DNA of 64,000 bases from Paenibacillus aquistagni. Lineage in GTDB: Bacteria; Bacillota; Bacilli; Paenibacillales; Paenibacillaceae. Positions within the stretch are counted from its first letter, which is position 1, and each line of letters starts with the position of its first letter. The translations under genes were made by a program, and so were the position numbers. The stretch covers positions 186,001 to 250,000 of the forward strand of contig NZ_FXAZ01000006.1 in the NCBI RefSeq assembly GCF_900177815.1. Reading direction: 5' to 3'. The notes beneath the pieces were generated by a model. The model saw nothing but the letters and a program-made list of their open reading frames with translations, searched no databases and was not told the origin of the DNA. Below are positions 33,444 to 42,269 of this stretch, piece by piece.

Positions 33444-34523
33444 TTAGCCTAGTGTAGAGAACTTAATGCACACCGGCTTCGATACGCTGAGCTCGCTTCC
33501 AGTTGCCGTCAGCTTGCCTGTTGCCTCGTCTCTTGCGAATGTGACGATGTTGTTGCCATCGCGGTTGGCAACCAGCACGAAGCGGTTGTCTGGAGAGAGA
33601 CCGAAGTTGCGCGGATGTCCGCCCAAGGTAGACGCATACTCGACAACCTGCAGCTTGCCCGTTGCTTCATCAATTGCATAGACGACAATGCTGTCGTGCC
33701 CGCGATTGGAGCCATATAGGAATCGGCCGTCATTGGAAATATGGATGTCGGCTGTTCCATTCTCCCCTTCGAAGCCTTCAGGAAGCGTGGATATCGTTTG
33801 GAAATGCTCAAGCGTGCCTTGCTCTGCAGCATAATGGAAGGCCATTACGGTAGAGCCCAGCTCATTGATGACGTAGCCGTAAGGCTTGCTCGGGTGGAAT
33901 GCGAAGTGGCGCGGTCCAGAGCCTGGAGCGACTTCGGTTGTCCCATGCGGAATCAAGCGATGATTCTCGGCGTCGAGCTTGTAGATGACGAGCTTGTCTG
34001 CGCCAAGATCGCATGCTGCCGCATAACGGTTGTAGGCGTCAATGAAGACAGAGTGAGCTCTTGGCTGGCTCTGAACGGGAAGCACACTGCTGCCTTCATG
34101 CTGCTTGATATCGGCAGTAGCCCCGATTCTCCCATCCTCAAGAATGGGCGATACACCCACCATGCCGCCATGATAGCTCGCCACGATGGCATTCGCATAG
34201 GTATGATCCAGCGCGATATGGCATGTCGTTGCAGGCAGGGTGATTTCCTTGTTTATGAGGCTCATTTCGCCCGTAGAAGGATTTATAGCAAAGGCTGCTG
34301 CTGCACCGCATTTGTGGCCTTCTTCGTTTACGCTTTCTGTAATGGCATACAGTCTTGCCTGCTCGCCATGCACCTCCAGGAAGGTTGGATTTTTTAGCCC
34401 CTCCACCTGATGCAGCAGCTGGAGGCTGCCTGTCTTCTCATCATAAGCACAGGAATAGATGCTTGGAGTATTTGCTTCCGCGTAGGAGCCGATGAAGGCG
34501 AACATTGGCTTTTGTTGTTCCAT
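33444..34523 (-). CDS. pgl: Lactonase family protein (6-phosphogluconolactonase, beta-propeller type)
   Basis: A 359-residue seven-bladed propeller of the YkgB/Pgl type. It shows repeated blade sequences such as AFIGSYAEANTPSIYSCAYDEKTGSL, GPRHFAFHPSKPYGYVINELGSTVMAF, ADIHISNDGRFLYGSNRGHDSIVVYAID and HPRNFGLSPDNRFVLVANRDGNNIVTFARD. Family members open 6-phosphogluconolactone in the pentose phosphate pathway, though many are untested. No signal peptide. It stands alone on the minus strand. Confidence 0.85.
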   Translation of the reverse strand: MEQQKPMFAFIGSYAEANTPSIYSCAYDEKTGSLQLLHQVEGLKNPTFLEVHGEQARLYAITESVNEEGHKCGAAAAFAINPSTGEMSLINKEITLPATTCHIALDHTYANAIVASYHGGMVGVSPILEDGRIGATADIKQHEGSSVLPVQSQPRAHSVFIDAYNRYAAACDLGADKLVIYKLDAENHRLIPHGTTEVAPGSGPRHFAFHPSKPYGYVINELGSTVMAFHYAAEQGTLEHFQTISTLPEGFEGENGTADIHISNDGRFLYGSNRGHDSIVVYAIDEATGKLQVVEYASTLGGHPRNFGLSPDNRFVLVANRDGNNIVTFARDEATGKLTATGSELSVSKPVCIKFSTLG

Positions 34524-34738
34524 GTTAGTGCACCTCAGTTTCTGTTCATTGTTATGCTAGATTATCTCAAATTGCCGGCCAACTCGCAAATGAGTTTTAA
34601 GAGAACATCGCGAATCTGTCGGAATAATCTTGAGGATCTTTCTCGTAATTCAGCAAGGTATTACCAGCCTTTCGCATTCTCTTTTATCCATTGGCATATG
34701 GTATGATAGAAGCGATATCGAAGAGAGGAAGCTCTTAC

Positions 34739-35455
34739 ATGAGATATATTCGTACTGTGATTTGGTTTGTTTACTTTTGGGTTTATTTGCTCGTATTGTA
34801 TCCTGAGATGAAGAAGGTAGAGCGGCTCGAACGCGAAGGAAAGACTGCTGAGCATGATGCGCTCGCGTCTAAACATGTGACGAAGTGGGCTCGGTCGTTA
34901 CTGCGCCTTGCAGGTGCTAAGATTACGATTCGGGGCGAGGAACATATCCCTGAGGGAGCTGCAGTCTATATGGCTAACCATCAGGGAAACTTTGATGTGC
35001 CGATCGTCCTTGGCTATTTGGATAAGCCGAAGGCGATGATGTCGAAGATCGAGGTGAAGAAGCTCCCGTTGATTCGCTCATGGATGAAGCATCTCAACTG
35101 CATTTTTGTCGACCGCAATAATGTTCGCCAGTCCATGAACAGCTTGAATGATGCTGCTGATCTTGTGAAAAAAGGATATTCGGTCTGCATATTCCCTGAA
35201 GGCACGCGCAGCAAAGGCGGCCCGATCGGCGAATTCAAAAGTGGAGGCTTTCGGATCGCAACCAAGACAGGTGCGCCGATTGTGCCCATTCGCATCGAAG
35301 GCTCCTATAAGCTGATGGAGTCGAATGGCTATTGGATCAAGCCTGCGGAAGTGACCGTTACGATTCTCCCTCCTGTGGAGGTAAGCCACCTGTCGAAGGA
35401 AGAGACGGCACTACTGCCCGAACGTATACGCACGATGATCGAGCAGGTCATATAG
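34739..35455 (+). CDS. plsC: 1-acyl-sn-glycerol-3-phosphate acyltransferase (PlsC-like)
   Basis: About 238 residues. One membrane segment near residues 5-22 (RTVIWFVYFWVYLLVLY), then the acyltransferase box NHQGNFD (His81, Asp86), FVDRNN, and FPEGTRSKGGPIGEFKSGGF. It would add the second acyl chain to lysophosphatidic acid in phospholipid synthesis. The frame opens at 34691, but GAGGAAG precedes the ATG at 34739. The serine of the common NHxSxxD form is Gly here, still seen in active relatives. Monocistronic. Confidence 0.88.
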   Translation: MRYIRTVIWFVYFWVYLLVLYPEMKKVERLEREGKTAEHDALASKHVTKWARSLLRLAGAKITIRGEEHIPEGAAVYMANHQGNFDVPIVLGYLDKPKAMMSKIEVKKLPLIRSWMKHLNCIFVDRNNVRQSMNSLNDAADLVKKGYSVCIFPEGTRSKGGPIGEFKSGGFRIATKTGAPIVPIRIEGSYKLMESNGYWIKPAEVTVTILPPVEVSHLSKEETALLPERIRTMIEQVI

Positions 35456-35548
35456 CACCGCAGCCGAAGGACGACGCCACTTGGAGCGGCTCTTCTGAAT
35501 AGATGATCAATATTTAGATGAAAGCAAGACAAGCATGCTGGATCGAAA

Positions 35549-35579
35549 CGCTCCTCCCCATTGGGAAGGGGCGATTTTT
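35549..35579 (+). terminator. Terminator after plsC
   Basis: CGCTCCTCCC pairs, with one mismatch and one G-T, with GGGAAGGGGCG, followed by ATTTTTA. The rest of 35456-35773 holds no gene. Confidence 0.65.
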
Positions 35580-35668
35580 ATATAACGAGCTGTTCCTCAC
35601 ATTCCATTGCAGTCGCTTATTGCCGCTCCAATCCGGGAACGATTCGGATGAGAAATATAACAAAAACT

Positions 35669-35692
35669 ATATATGAATAACGAATCATATAT
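35669..35692 (+). promoter_or_regulatory. AT-rich inverted repeat before the phosphodiester glycosidase gene
   Basis: ATATATGA (35669-35676) and TCATATAT (35685-35692) are perfect 8-base arms around eight bases. TATTAT/TATAGT -10-like text overlaps the right arm. Possible operator; the regulator is unknown. Confidence 0.4.
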
Positions 35693-35773
35693 TATAGTGA
35701 AGACATGGCTGTCCATGATGGCCTTAGAGAGCCGAAAGATCGGCATAGACAGATCAAGGGGGACATAAGAAGA

Positions 35774-36925
35774 ATGATGAGCAAGAGAGCATGGACATGC
35801 ATGTTGAGCGGCCTGCTGCTTAGCGGTGCGATACTATCCGCACCTTCGACAGCGGCTGCAGCACCGAGCTATGGGTATATGGATATGAAGGAGAGTCGTA
35901 CCTATGTGCCGATCCGCTATCTGAGCGAGCAGCTGAAGTACAGCGTGAATTGGGATGCCAAGCATGCACGCATTCAGATCACACAAGGCCAAACCCGTGT
36001 GGAATTGACCGTAGGCAGCTCTGTGGCCAAGGTGAACGGAGAACAGCGCACTTTGGATGCTGCTCCTTTTGCCAAGGGCGGAGTAACCTACGTCCCGATA
36101 CGATTCGTGGCAGAGGCCATGAAGCTTGAGCTTACGTGGGATTCCAAGCGCTCCGCCTTGCTATTCCAAGGAGAGCAAGGTCCGCTTACGCTGCCAGTCG
36201 TTTCCACGGCAAGACAGGTGGCCTCGAATCCGATCCAATCGAGCTCACGTACGATAAAAGCCCAACAGAGAAGCTATTCGATTCAACTGGTAGAGGTGGA
36301 TCTTCTGCACCCGAAGGTTAGTCTTGGAGTTGGGGTGGCGAACGGGAAGATTGGTTCCGTAGCAAGCCTGAAGCATATGGCCGAGCAGAATGGTGCCGCT
36401 GTTGCGATGAATGGAACTTTTTTTGACGCCTATACCTCGTCGGATGTGAAGGTTCCTTATGGTTATATTGTTCAAGGCGGGAAGATTGTACATAAGAGCT
36501 CTGGCGATAAGCGAAGCATGGTTGTATTTACGAAAAACAACCAAATCGAGCTGATTGACGGCAAGGACTTCCAAGCTCGCTTTGATGCGGGAGATGTGGA
36601 CGGGGCGCTGCAGGCAGGACCTAGGCTTGTGCGGGATGGACAAGTTGCTGTCGATCCAGTGAGCGAAGGCTTCAAAGACCCTAAGATCTTGACGAATGGC
36701 GGAGCACGCAGCGCCATCGGCATTACGAAGGATCAAAAATTGCTGCTGGTGACGGTGCCTAGTGCCACGATTCCGCAGCTCGCACATATAATGAAGCAGG
36801 CGGGAGCGTATCAGGCGATGAACCTGGATGGAGGAGCCTCCAGCGGACTATACGTCAAGGGACGTTATGCGACGTCACCAGGGAGAGCATTGAGCAATTC
36901 GCTGCTGGTATTTCTGCAAAAATAA
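35774..36925 (+). CDS. Secreted phosphodiester glycosidase with copper-amine-oxidase N-terminal domains
   Basis: About 383 residues. Signal peptide MMSKRAWTCMLSGLLLSGAILSAPSTAAAA, then stalk-like domain repeats (RTYVPIRYLSEQLKYSVNWDAKHARIQI; GGVTYVPIRFVAEAMKLELTWDSK) to about residue 140, then a NAGPA-type phosphodiester glycosidase domain (AVAMNGTFFDAY, ALQAGPRLVRDG, GGARSAIGITKDQKLLLVTV, AMNLDGGASSGLYVKG). It may cut sugar-1-phosphodiesters in wall or exopolysaccharide. The frame opens at 35705, but only 35774 has AAGGGGGA before it and puts the signal peptide at the N-terminus. Confidence 0.88.
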   Translation: MMSKRAWTCMLSGLLLSGAILSAPSTAAAAPSYGYMDMKESRTYVPIRYLSEQLKYSVNWDAKHARIQITQGQTRVELTVGSSVAKVNGEQRTLDAAPFAKGGVTYVPIRFVAEAMKLELTWDSKRSALLFQGEQGPLTLPVVSTARQVASNPIQSSSRTIKAQQRSYSIQLVEVDLLHPKVSLGVGVANGKIGSVASLKHMAEQNGAAVAMNGTFFDAYTSSDVKVPYGYIVQGGKIVHKSSGDKRSMVVFTKNNQIELIDGKDFQARFDAGDVDGALQAGPRLVRDGQVAVDPVSEGFKDPKILTNGGARSAIGITKDQKLLLVTVPSATIPQLAHIMKQAGAYQAMNLDGGASSGLYVKGRYATSPGRALSNSLLVFLQK

Positions 36926-37127
36926 CAGGTTCTATCGGAAGAGTCTCAGGAAATCTTGGATGACAGCACGATGGTCGACGCCGCTGCTTTTTTAGAGCCA
37001 GTCCTGCACCCTGCGCCGCACCCATCCTTGCAACCCAAGCTCGAAGGTTGTCTCAACTGCTTGCCTATCTCTACAATGGTGTAATAAAGGATAGTGGCAA
37101 GGAATATGAAAGACGGCAGGTGACCAG

Positions 37128-37997
37128 ATGAATGAGCAAACCGTGACAAGCCCATTGGGCTTAAGCAAGACCGCTTTAGTTGTTGAGGGCGGGGGGATGC
37201 GGGGCATATTCTCCACAGGCGTGCTGGATGCTTTCATGAAGCAGTCCTTTAATCCCTTTGATTTATGTATCGGCGTATCTGCAGGGGCTAACAATACAGA
37301 CGCTTATTTGGGACAGATGTATCAGCGCAATTATAAAGTGTTTACGGATTATTCCGTGCGGCCGGACTTCATCAGCTGGAAGAAGTTTGTCCGAGGCGGT
37401 CATCTTATGGATCTGGATTGGTTGTGGGAAACCACGATTCGAGAGCTTCAGATTGATCGGGCAACGCTGTTTCAAAGCCCTTCACAGTTTGTGATTGGCG
37501 TGACGGAGGTGGAGACGGGACGCTCGGTATATCTTGAACCGAATGATCATAATCTGGAGCAGCTGCTGAAGGCATCAAGCGCCATCCCGGTTATCTATCG
37601 CAGCTTCGTTGAAGTGGACGGCGTCAAGTATGTGGATGGTGGAATCACGGACTCCATTCCAGTCCTAGAGGCGTATCGGCGCGGAGCGAACAAGATCATG
37701 GTGCTTCGTTCAAGGCCACAATCCTATACCATGCATAAGAGTAAAAACAACCTGCTTACTCGCTGGGCGCTGCATGGCTATCCTCGTCTGCTGCGAGCAC
37801 TTGAGAACCGTGCGCACACGTATCAAGAGGCGATTGCTTTTATGAGAAGGCCGCCAGCAGGCGTTCAGATTATCGAGGTTAATCCTCCGGAAGGATTTCG
37901 GACAGAGCGCATGACGAAGGAGTTGGAGATTCTTGCGGCTGACTATAAGCTTGGCTATGACATTGGCGAGCAATTGGTCCGGGAATGGAAGGCATAG
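37128..37997 (+). CDS. Patatin-like phospholipase family protein
   Basis: A 289-residue lipid acyl hydrolase of the patatin fold (YjjU-like). The oxyanion loop is VVEGGGMRG (18-26), the nucleophile Ser51 is in GVSAG (49-53), and the dyad Asp170 is in YVDGGITDS. AGGTGA precedes the ATG. No signal peptide or membrane segment. The substrate is unknown. The 202 bases before it hold no gene. Confidence 0.9.
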   Translation: MNEQTVTSPLGLSKTALVVEGGGMRGIFSTGVLDAFMKQSFNPFDLCIGVSAGANNTDAYLGQMYQRNYKVFTDYSVRPDFISWKKFVRGGHLMDLDWLWETTIRELQIDRATLFQSPSQFVIGVTEVETGRSVYLEPNDHNLEQLLKASSAIPVIYRSFVEVDGVKYVDGGITDSIPVLEAYRRGANKIMVLRSRPQSYTMHKSKNNLLTRWALHGYPRLLRALENRAHTYQEAIAFMRRPPAGVQIIEVNPPEGFRTERMTKELEILAADYKLGYDIGEQLVREWKA

Positions 37998-38162
37998 CTG
38001 CAGCAGCGCGGTTTATTGTCTGGCAGACGGAACTGCAAATCGTGCCAGCGGCATGAAGGGGCATATGTCAGGGGAGAGGCCAAGTGGACTCTTTTAGTCT
38101 AGGAAACGTTTTTAATGCAGATGTCTTAGCAGCATCGAGAACTCGAATAGGAGCGCTAATGG

Positions 38163-38192
38163 AGCCGCATTCGTCATGAATGCGGCTTTTTG
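38163..38192 (+). terminator. Terminator after the patatin gene
   Basis: AGCCGCATTC (38163-38172), loop GTCAT, GAATGCGGCT (38178-38187), then T residues to 38191. Confidence 0.88.
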
Positions 38193-38284
38193 GTTTGCTC
38201 CATTTACTCCGCAACGCTTGATTCTTTCAATAGCGTGTAATGCTATAATAGGAATCATTATGGCAAGGGTAAGGAGTTAACACA

Positions 38285-40099
38285 ATGACACGTGATCGAT
38301 TGGATGCTCACTTTGCACAATATGATCTGGGCGGCGATGAGAAGGAGATTGCAATACCTGAGCGGAGCTCTCATCCTACGCACAATCAGAAGCTAGAGGA
38401 TGCTGCTCATGTTCAGCAGATGCGACACGACAGGAATGACGCAGGGAATGAAGCTCAGTCGATCTCCTCATCGCTGAGCACTGAGCCGCAAAGCAGCAAA
38501 CAGCATGGCATTGTCGTCAAGCATGACCTTTTTGATATAAATGAAGTGTTTCAAGAAACACCTGAACCTGATCGCAAGCTGAGCCTTGAGCAGCGCTTTG
38601 TCGCCTATGGACGCGAGCGGGAGTGGGATATCGGAGAGGAAGCTTCATTTGTCCCGTTTAAGAGCTATTGGCCCACCTATGAATCCATGACCCCCTCTCA
38701 ACTGCGCTGGTACTTTTATTGGCGTGGCGAGGTTAGGGAGGAGCGATATCCGGATACGGATTTGTCGTATATCTTTTTATATATTTATGAACTCATTAAC
38801 GGGATTGGCTGGATTCAAGCGATGGATGGATATCGTCTGCTGCTGCGGATCTGGGAGGCTTATCAGAAGCGGTATCAGAAGCTGAATGCTTATCTTCCAG
38901 AGTGGGTTACGGACTTTAAGGTCGTGCACCGCCTGGACGTCCCGTTTCAGGATATTGTAGATCGCACGCCGCGAGGGCTTGGCGGTCTATTATTGGAGAT
39001 GGAGCTGATGAGCGCCTTTCGGAAGGAACCGCTAGAGGTGTCATGGCGATCACTGCGCAAGCTGTCCGATTATGATGCTGAGAAGAGCAAATTCTATCAG
39101 CAGGAGGGCAAGGCGGCCCTAGAATCCTATGCACCAAGAGCGTTAGCTTTGGTTGATCGTTATTTCTCGAAGACGCAAGGGATGCGCCTCATTGACAAGT
39201 ACCGGCCGGTTACAAGGAATCGCAAGAAATTTCTGTTTCGCAGCACCGTTTACGATGAATCGATGTATGGGGACCTTACCGATATTGACGTGATGGAGAT
39301 CACGAGCTGCACGAAGCTGCGCAAGTTTGTAACAGAGCTCATTCGCGGTGTGGAAAATGAGCTTCGGGAGCAGATGGGCTTCCGCGGCAGGCTGCGCAAC
39401 ATCAAGCTGGAACAAGAAATCGCGAGGCTTGTCCATAAGTTTGTCGAGCGCGAATATGCGGCCCAGGAAGCAGAGAACAATCGCATTGTGGTAGAGATTG
39501 ATTCAACGAAGCTGAAGCAGCTTCAGCAGGATTCAGATCAGGTTCGAGAGCTGCTGACGATAGAGGAGGAGATGAATCTAGCAGAGTCCACCCCTCAGCT
39601 ATCCTTTTCAATACCACACGCTAGGGTGGATACGGAGCAATTGGAACTTCGGTTTGATGAGCACGGAAGAGAAGAGCTAATGGTAGTTAGCGCAAGCTTC
39701 TCGGATACAGCTAGAGAAAGTCATTCTATCACGCAAGCAGTGGAAGAGGAGCATCCTGTGAGTGAGCTTAACGTTGCGAATACAAGGGAGCCTGTAGACC
39801 TCTTTTCGTATAAGCCAGAATCCATAGAAGAGCCGCAGCACAAGGATAAGCTTTCATCAGAATGGGAAGAACTGCTGAGCTTGCTGCAGCCAATGCATAC
39901 AGAAGCTTTGCAACTGCTTGTCCAAGGGGAGAGCGTATCTGCACTCGTCCCCGTAGCGATGAAATATGGGTCAATGGCCGATTTACTTGTGGATGACCTG
40001 AACAGCCTAGCCATGGAATGCATCGGTGATTTGCTGGTAGATGGTGATCAGCTCTTAGCGGAGTATGTGGCAGATTGTCGCAAAATGTTAGGAAATTGA
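38285..40099 (+). CDS. TerB-N/TerB-C domain protein
   Basis: A 604-residue cytoplasmic protein. Residues 1-95 are polar and disordered. About 96-300 (FVAYGREREWDIGEEASFVPFKSYWPTYESMTPSQLRWYFYWRGEVREERYPDTDLSYIFLYIYELINGIGW) fit TerB-N, and about 310-600 the helical TerB-C region. TerB-N/C proteins have been linked to stress and nucleic-acid modules with P-loop ATPases and superfamily II helicases; such a pair lies at 54915-58624. AAGGAG precedes the ATG; an extended -10 TG-C-TATAAT is at 38241-38249. Biochemical role unknown. Confidence 0.75.
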   Translation: MTRDRLDAHFAQYDLGGDEKEIAIPERSSHPTHNQKLEDAAHVQQMRHDRNDAGNEAQSISSSLSTEPQSSKQHGIVVKHDLFDINEVFQETPEPDRKLSLEQRFVAYGREREWDIGEEASFVPFKSYWPTYESMTPSQLRWYFYWRGEVREERYPDTDLSYIFLYIYELINGIGWIQAMDGYRLLLRIWEAYQKRYQKLNAYLPEWVTDFKVVHRLDVPFQDIVDRTPRGLGGLLLEMELMSAFRKEPLEVSWRSLRKLSDYDAEKSKFYQQEGKAALESYAPRALALVDRYFSKTQGMRLIDKYRPVTRNRKKFLFRSTVYDESMYGDLTDIDVMEITSCTKLRKFVTELIRGVENELREQMGFRGRLRNIKLEQEIARLVHKFVEREYAAQEAENNRIVVEIDSTKLKQLQQDSDQVRELLTIEEEMNLAESTPQLSFSIPHARVDTEQLELRFDEHGREELMVVSASFSDTARESHSITQAVEEEHPVSELNVANTREPVDLFSYKPESIEEPQHKDKLSSEWEELLSLLQPMHTEALQLLVQGESVSALVPVAMKYGSMADLLVDDLNSLAMECIGDLLVDGDQLLAEYVADCRKMLGN

Positions 40100-40198
40100 C
40101 AGAATACAAGGGTTTATGGAAAACAATGTCTATCTATATATTCCCTGATTTGATACATTTATTGAATGTGTGTAAGTTCAATCTAGGGAGAGATAGAG

Positions 40199-42148
40199 AT
40201 GAAGAAACGATTCATTCTTGTGTTATCGATGCTTCTCATGAGCCTCACAATTGCTGGATTTGGCACAGCATCAGAGGCATCCGCAAAGGCTGCTTCCGAG
40301 AAGCCTAAGATCGTAAATGTCCTTGACGAAAATCATTTCTTGTTGGATGACGGGACATTCTGGGGAGAATCCAGCCGTGTTCCTTGGAAGGTCTCCACTT
40401 CGTTTGTTGACATCCAAGGGCCAGCAAAAAGTAGTTTCGGAATAACAGCAGATGGTAAAGTCTACAGCTATAGATTAGGAAAAATGAATGAATTGCCTTA
40501 CATGAAAAACGTGGCTCAAATTGGAAACAACGGATTCTGGTTAAAGAATGATGGAACGTTATGGCAAGATGATGAACAGTTTGATGATATTGCGAATATC
40601 AAGATGTTTGATTATCAGGATGGTTCCTTCGCTGTATTGTCTACATTTGGAGATCTAGAGGCGATTTCTAGTGCATGGAATGAAGTATCTTCGTTAGGGA
40701 AGGTATCAAATGTTCGTTCAATAGCTGTTGCGGACAGTGGAGTGGTTGTCGTTCAGGAGAATGGTCAAGCCACACACTATTCTATTGGCTACAAGGCTAA
40801 CGAGCAGAAGTTGATTGCGTCAGATGTTGTGCAGGCAATGTGGCAGGATGGTCGGGTATTGTTGCTCGTCAAGTCTGATGGAACGGTCTGGAGAGGAGAA
40901 CGATCCAGTAGATTTGATATGAAGCCATTTTCAGGTCTGACGAATGTGAAGAAGATCGTTGATGGATCAGGATACAGTAATTTTCTAGCACAGCTCGAAG
41001 ATGGTTCTTGGGTTCATTATAGAAGTGACGGGAGAATTCAGCCTCTTGAAGTCCCGACCTTGAAAAATATGGAACTGCTTGTCTCCAAGTCGCAAGCCAA
41101 GGCTGGCGACCACTTCACCATCGAGGTTGAAGAGGAATACACGAACGGCTATAAGGCTAAGCGAGTGCCGACTCAAGAGGAGCTTAAGATTGATCAGCCG
41201 CAGCTGATTGAACGGATGGCGAACAACCAGTTCAAGATCAAGGCTGTCGGGGAAGCGATCATTACCGTTACAGTGGACGGCATATCTGAACAGGCAAAGA
41301 TCTATGCAAGCGCCGATAAGCAGCTGCAATTTGCAAGCAATATCAAGGGCTTGGTGTATTTGCCGATTAAGCCAGTATTCGAAACGATCGGCGGCAAAGT
41401 TGCATATGACGCTAAGACGAAGAGCTTCACGATTCAACTGGGCGAACAGACAATAGCCATGAAGAAGGACAGCAAGATTGCTACTGTGAATGGCAAACAG
41501 ATCACGATGGGCGGTGTCGTTCAAGAGCGCGGCGGGCAGATGATCTTCTCTGCTGATCTGCTGAAGAACATGCTTGGGGCCAAGATCACATGGGATGACA
41601 AGCTGAAGACTGCAACGGTCAACTTAGGCAGCGCCAAGCTGGTCGTCATTTCACAGGAGACAGAGAAGGCCATCAAGAAGCAGCAGGTAGGTAATTTGAG
41701 CAAATATGTTGGCAAGACCTACTGGGTGAATGACTTCCAGAACTGGGAACGCTTCTTGAAGATTACGGTGACCGATATTATTCCAAAGACCGATCCGTAC
41801 GGGGATGTCCTGTACATCATCCAGTTTAAAAATGCTAAGGGAGCAACGCTGAAGACCTCTCAAATGGGGGCTTCATCGGTGGAGGCTCATCTGACGGCAG
41901 GGGATACGCTCCTGAATTACAATCCGTATACGCGCTATAATTGGTCCAACAAGACTTGGGATCTGATTAAGAAGCGCAAGGTGGCACTAGGCATGACGAA
42001 GGAACAGGTTCTTATGTCCTGGGGTTCGCCTGACCATAAATCTTCGATCAAAAGCAACGGTATTGTCGTAGAGTCTTGGGGATACGGCACGTATAGCTTA
42101 TCAATCATTACGTTTACTAATGGAAAAGTATCAAATCTTTATCAATAG
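40199..42148 (+). CDS. Large secreted protein: RCC1-like repeats, stalk-like domain and BamE-like tail
   Basis: A 649-residue protein with a signal peptide (MKKRFILVLSMLLMSLTIAGFG...ASA). Residues 35-280 show RCC1-like propeller repeats (ITADGKVYSY, LKNDGTLWQDD, LVKSDGTVWRG, LEDGSWVHYRSDG). Residues 290-365 look like an Ig/bacterial fold, 370-485 like a copper-amine-oxidase stalk domain (GLVYLPIKPVFETIGGKVAYDAKTKSFTI), and the end (GMTKEQVLMSWGSPDHK...ITFTNGKVSNLYQ) resembles the SmpA/BamE-like fold. AGGGAGAG precedes the ATG. Surface binding role inferred only. Confidence 0.75.
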   Translation: MKKRFILVLSMLLMSLTIAGFGTASEASAKAASEKPKIVNVLDENHFLLDDGTFWGESSRVPWKVSTSFVDIQGPAKSSFGITADGKVYSYRLGKMNELPYMKNVAQIGNNGFWLKNDGTLWQDDEQFDDIANIKMFDYQDGSFAVLSTFGDLEAISSAWNEVSSLGKVSNVRSIAVADSGVVVVQENGQATHYSIGYKANEQKLIASDVVQAMWQDGRVLLLVKSDGTVWRGERSSRFDMKPFSGLTNVKKIVDGSGYSNFLAQLEDGSWVHYRSDGRIQPLEVPTLKNMELLVSKSQAKAGDHFTIEVEEEYTNGYKAKRVPTQEELKIDQPQLIERMANNQFKIKAVGEAIITVTVDGISEQAKIYASADKQLQFASNIKGLVYLPIKPVFETIGGKVAYDAKTKSFTIQLGEQTIAMKKDSKIATVNGKQITMGGVVQERGGQMIFSADLLKNMLGAKITWDDKLKTATVNLGSAKLVVISQETEKAIKKQQVGNLSKYVGKTYWVNDFQNWERFLKITVTDIIPKTDPYGDVLYIIQFKNAKGATLKTSQMGASSVEAHLTAGDTLLNYNPYTRYNWSNKTWDLIKKRKVALGMTKEQVLMSWGSPDHKSSIKSNGIVVESWGYGTYSLSIITFTNGKVSNLYQ

Positions 42149-42178
42149 CGGACATGTTCATATTTTGGCAAGAAAAAT

Positions 42179-42216
42179 GGAGCTGCCTGCTCATCGAAAG
42201 ATGAGCAGGCAGCTCC
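42179..42216. terminator. Bidirectional terminator between convergent genes
   Basis: A 17-base perfect stem (42179-42195 with 42200-42216; GGAGCTGCCTGC start) closed by a GAAA loop. The minus-strand side ends in ATTTTTC, so it mainly ends the neopullulanase operon; the plus side has TTGTT. Confidence 0.88.
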
Positions 42217-42269
42217 TTGTTATAGGTACTGTAGAAGGGCATGTTCGATGACCATGCCATTGCATAAGC

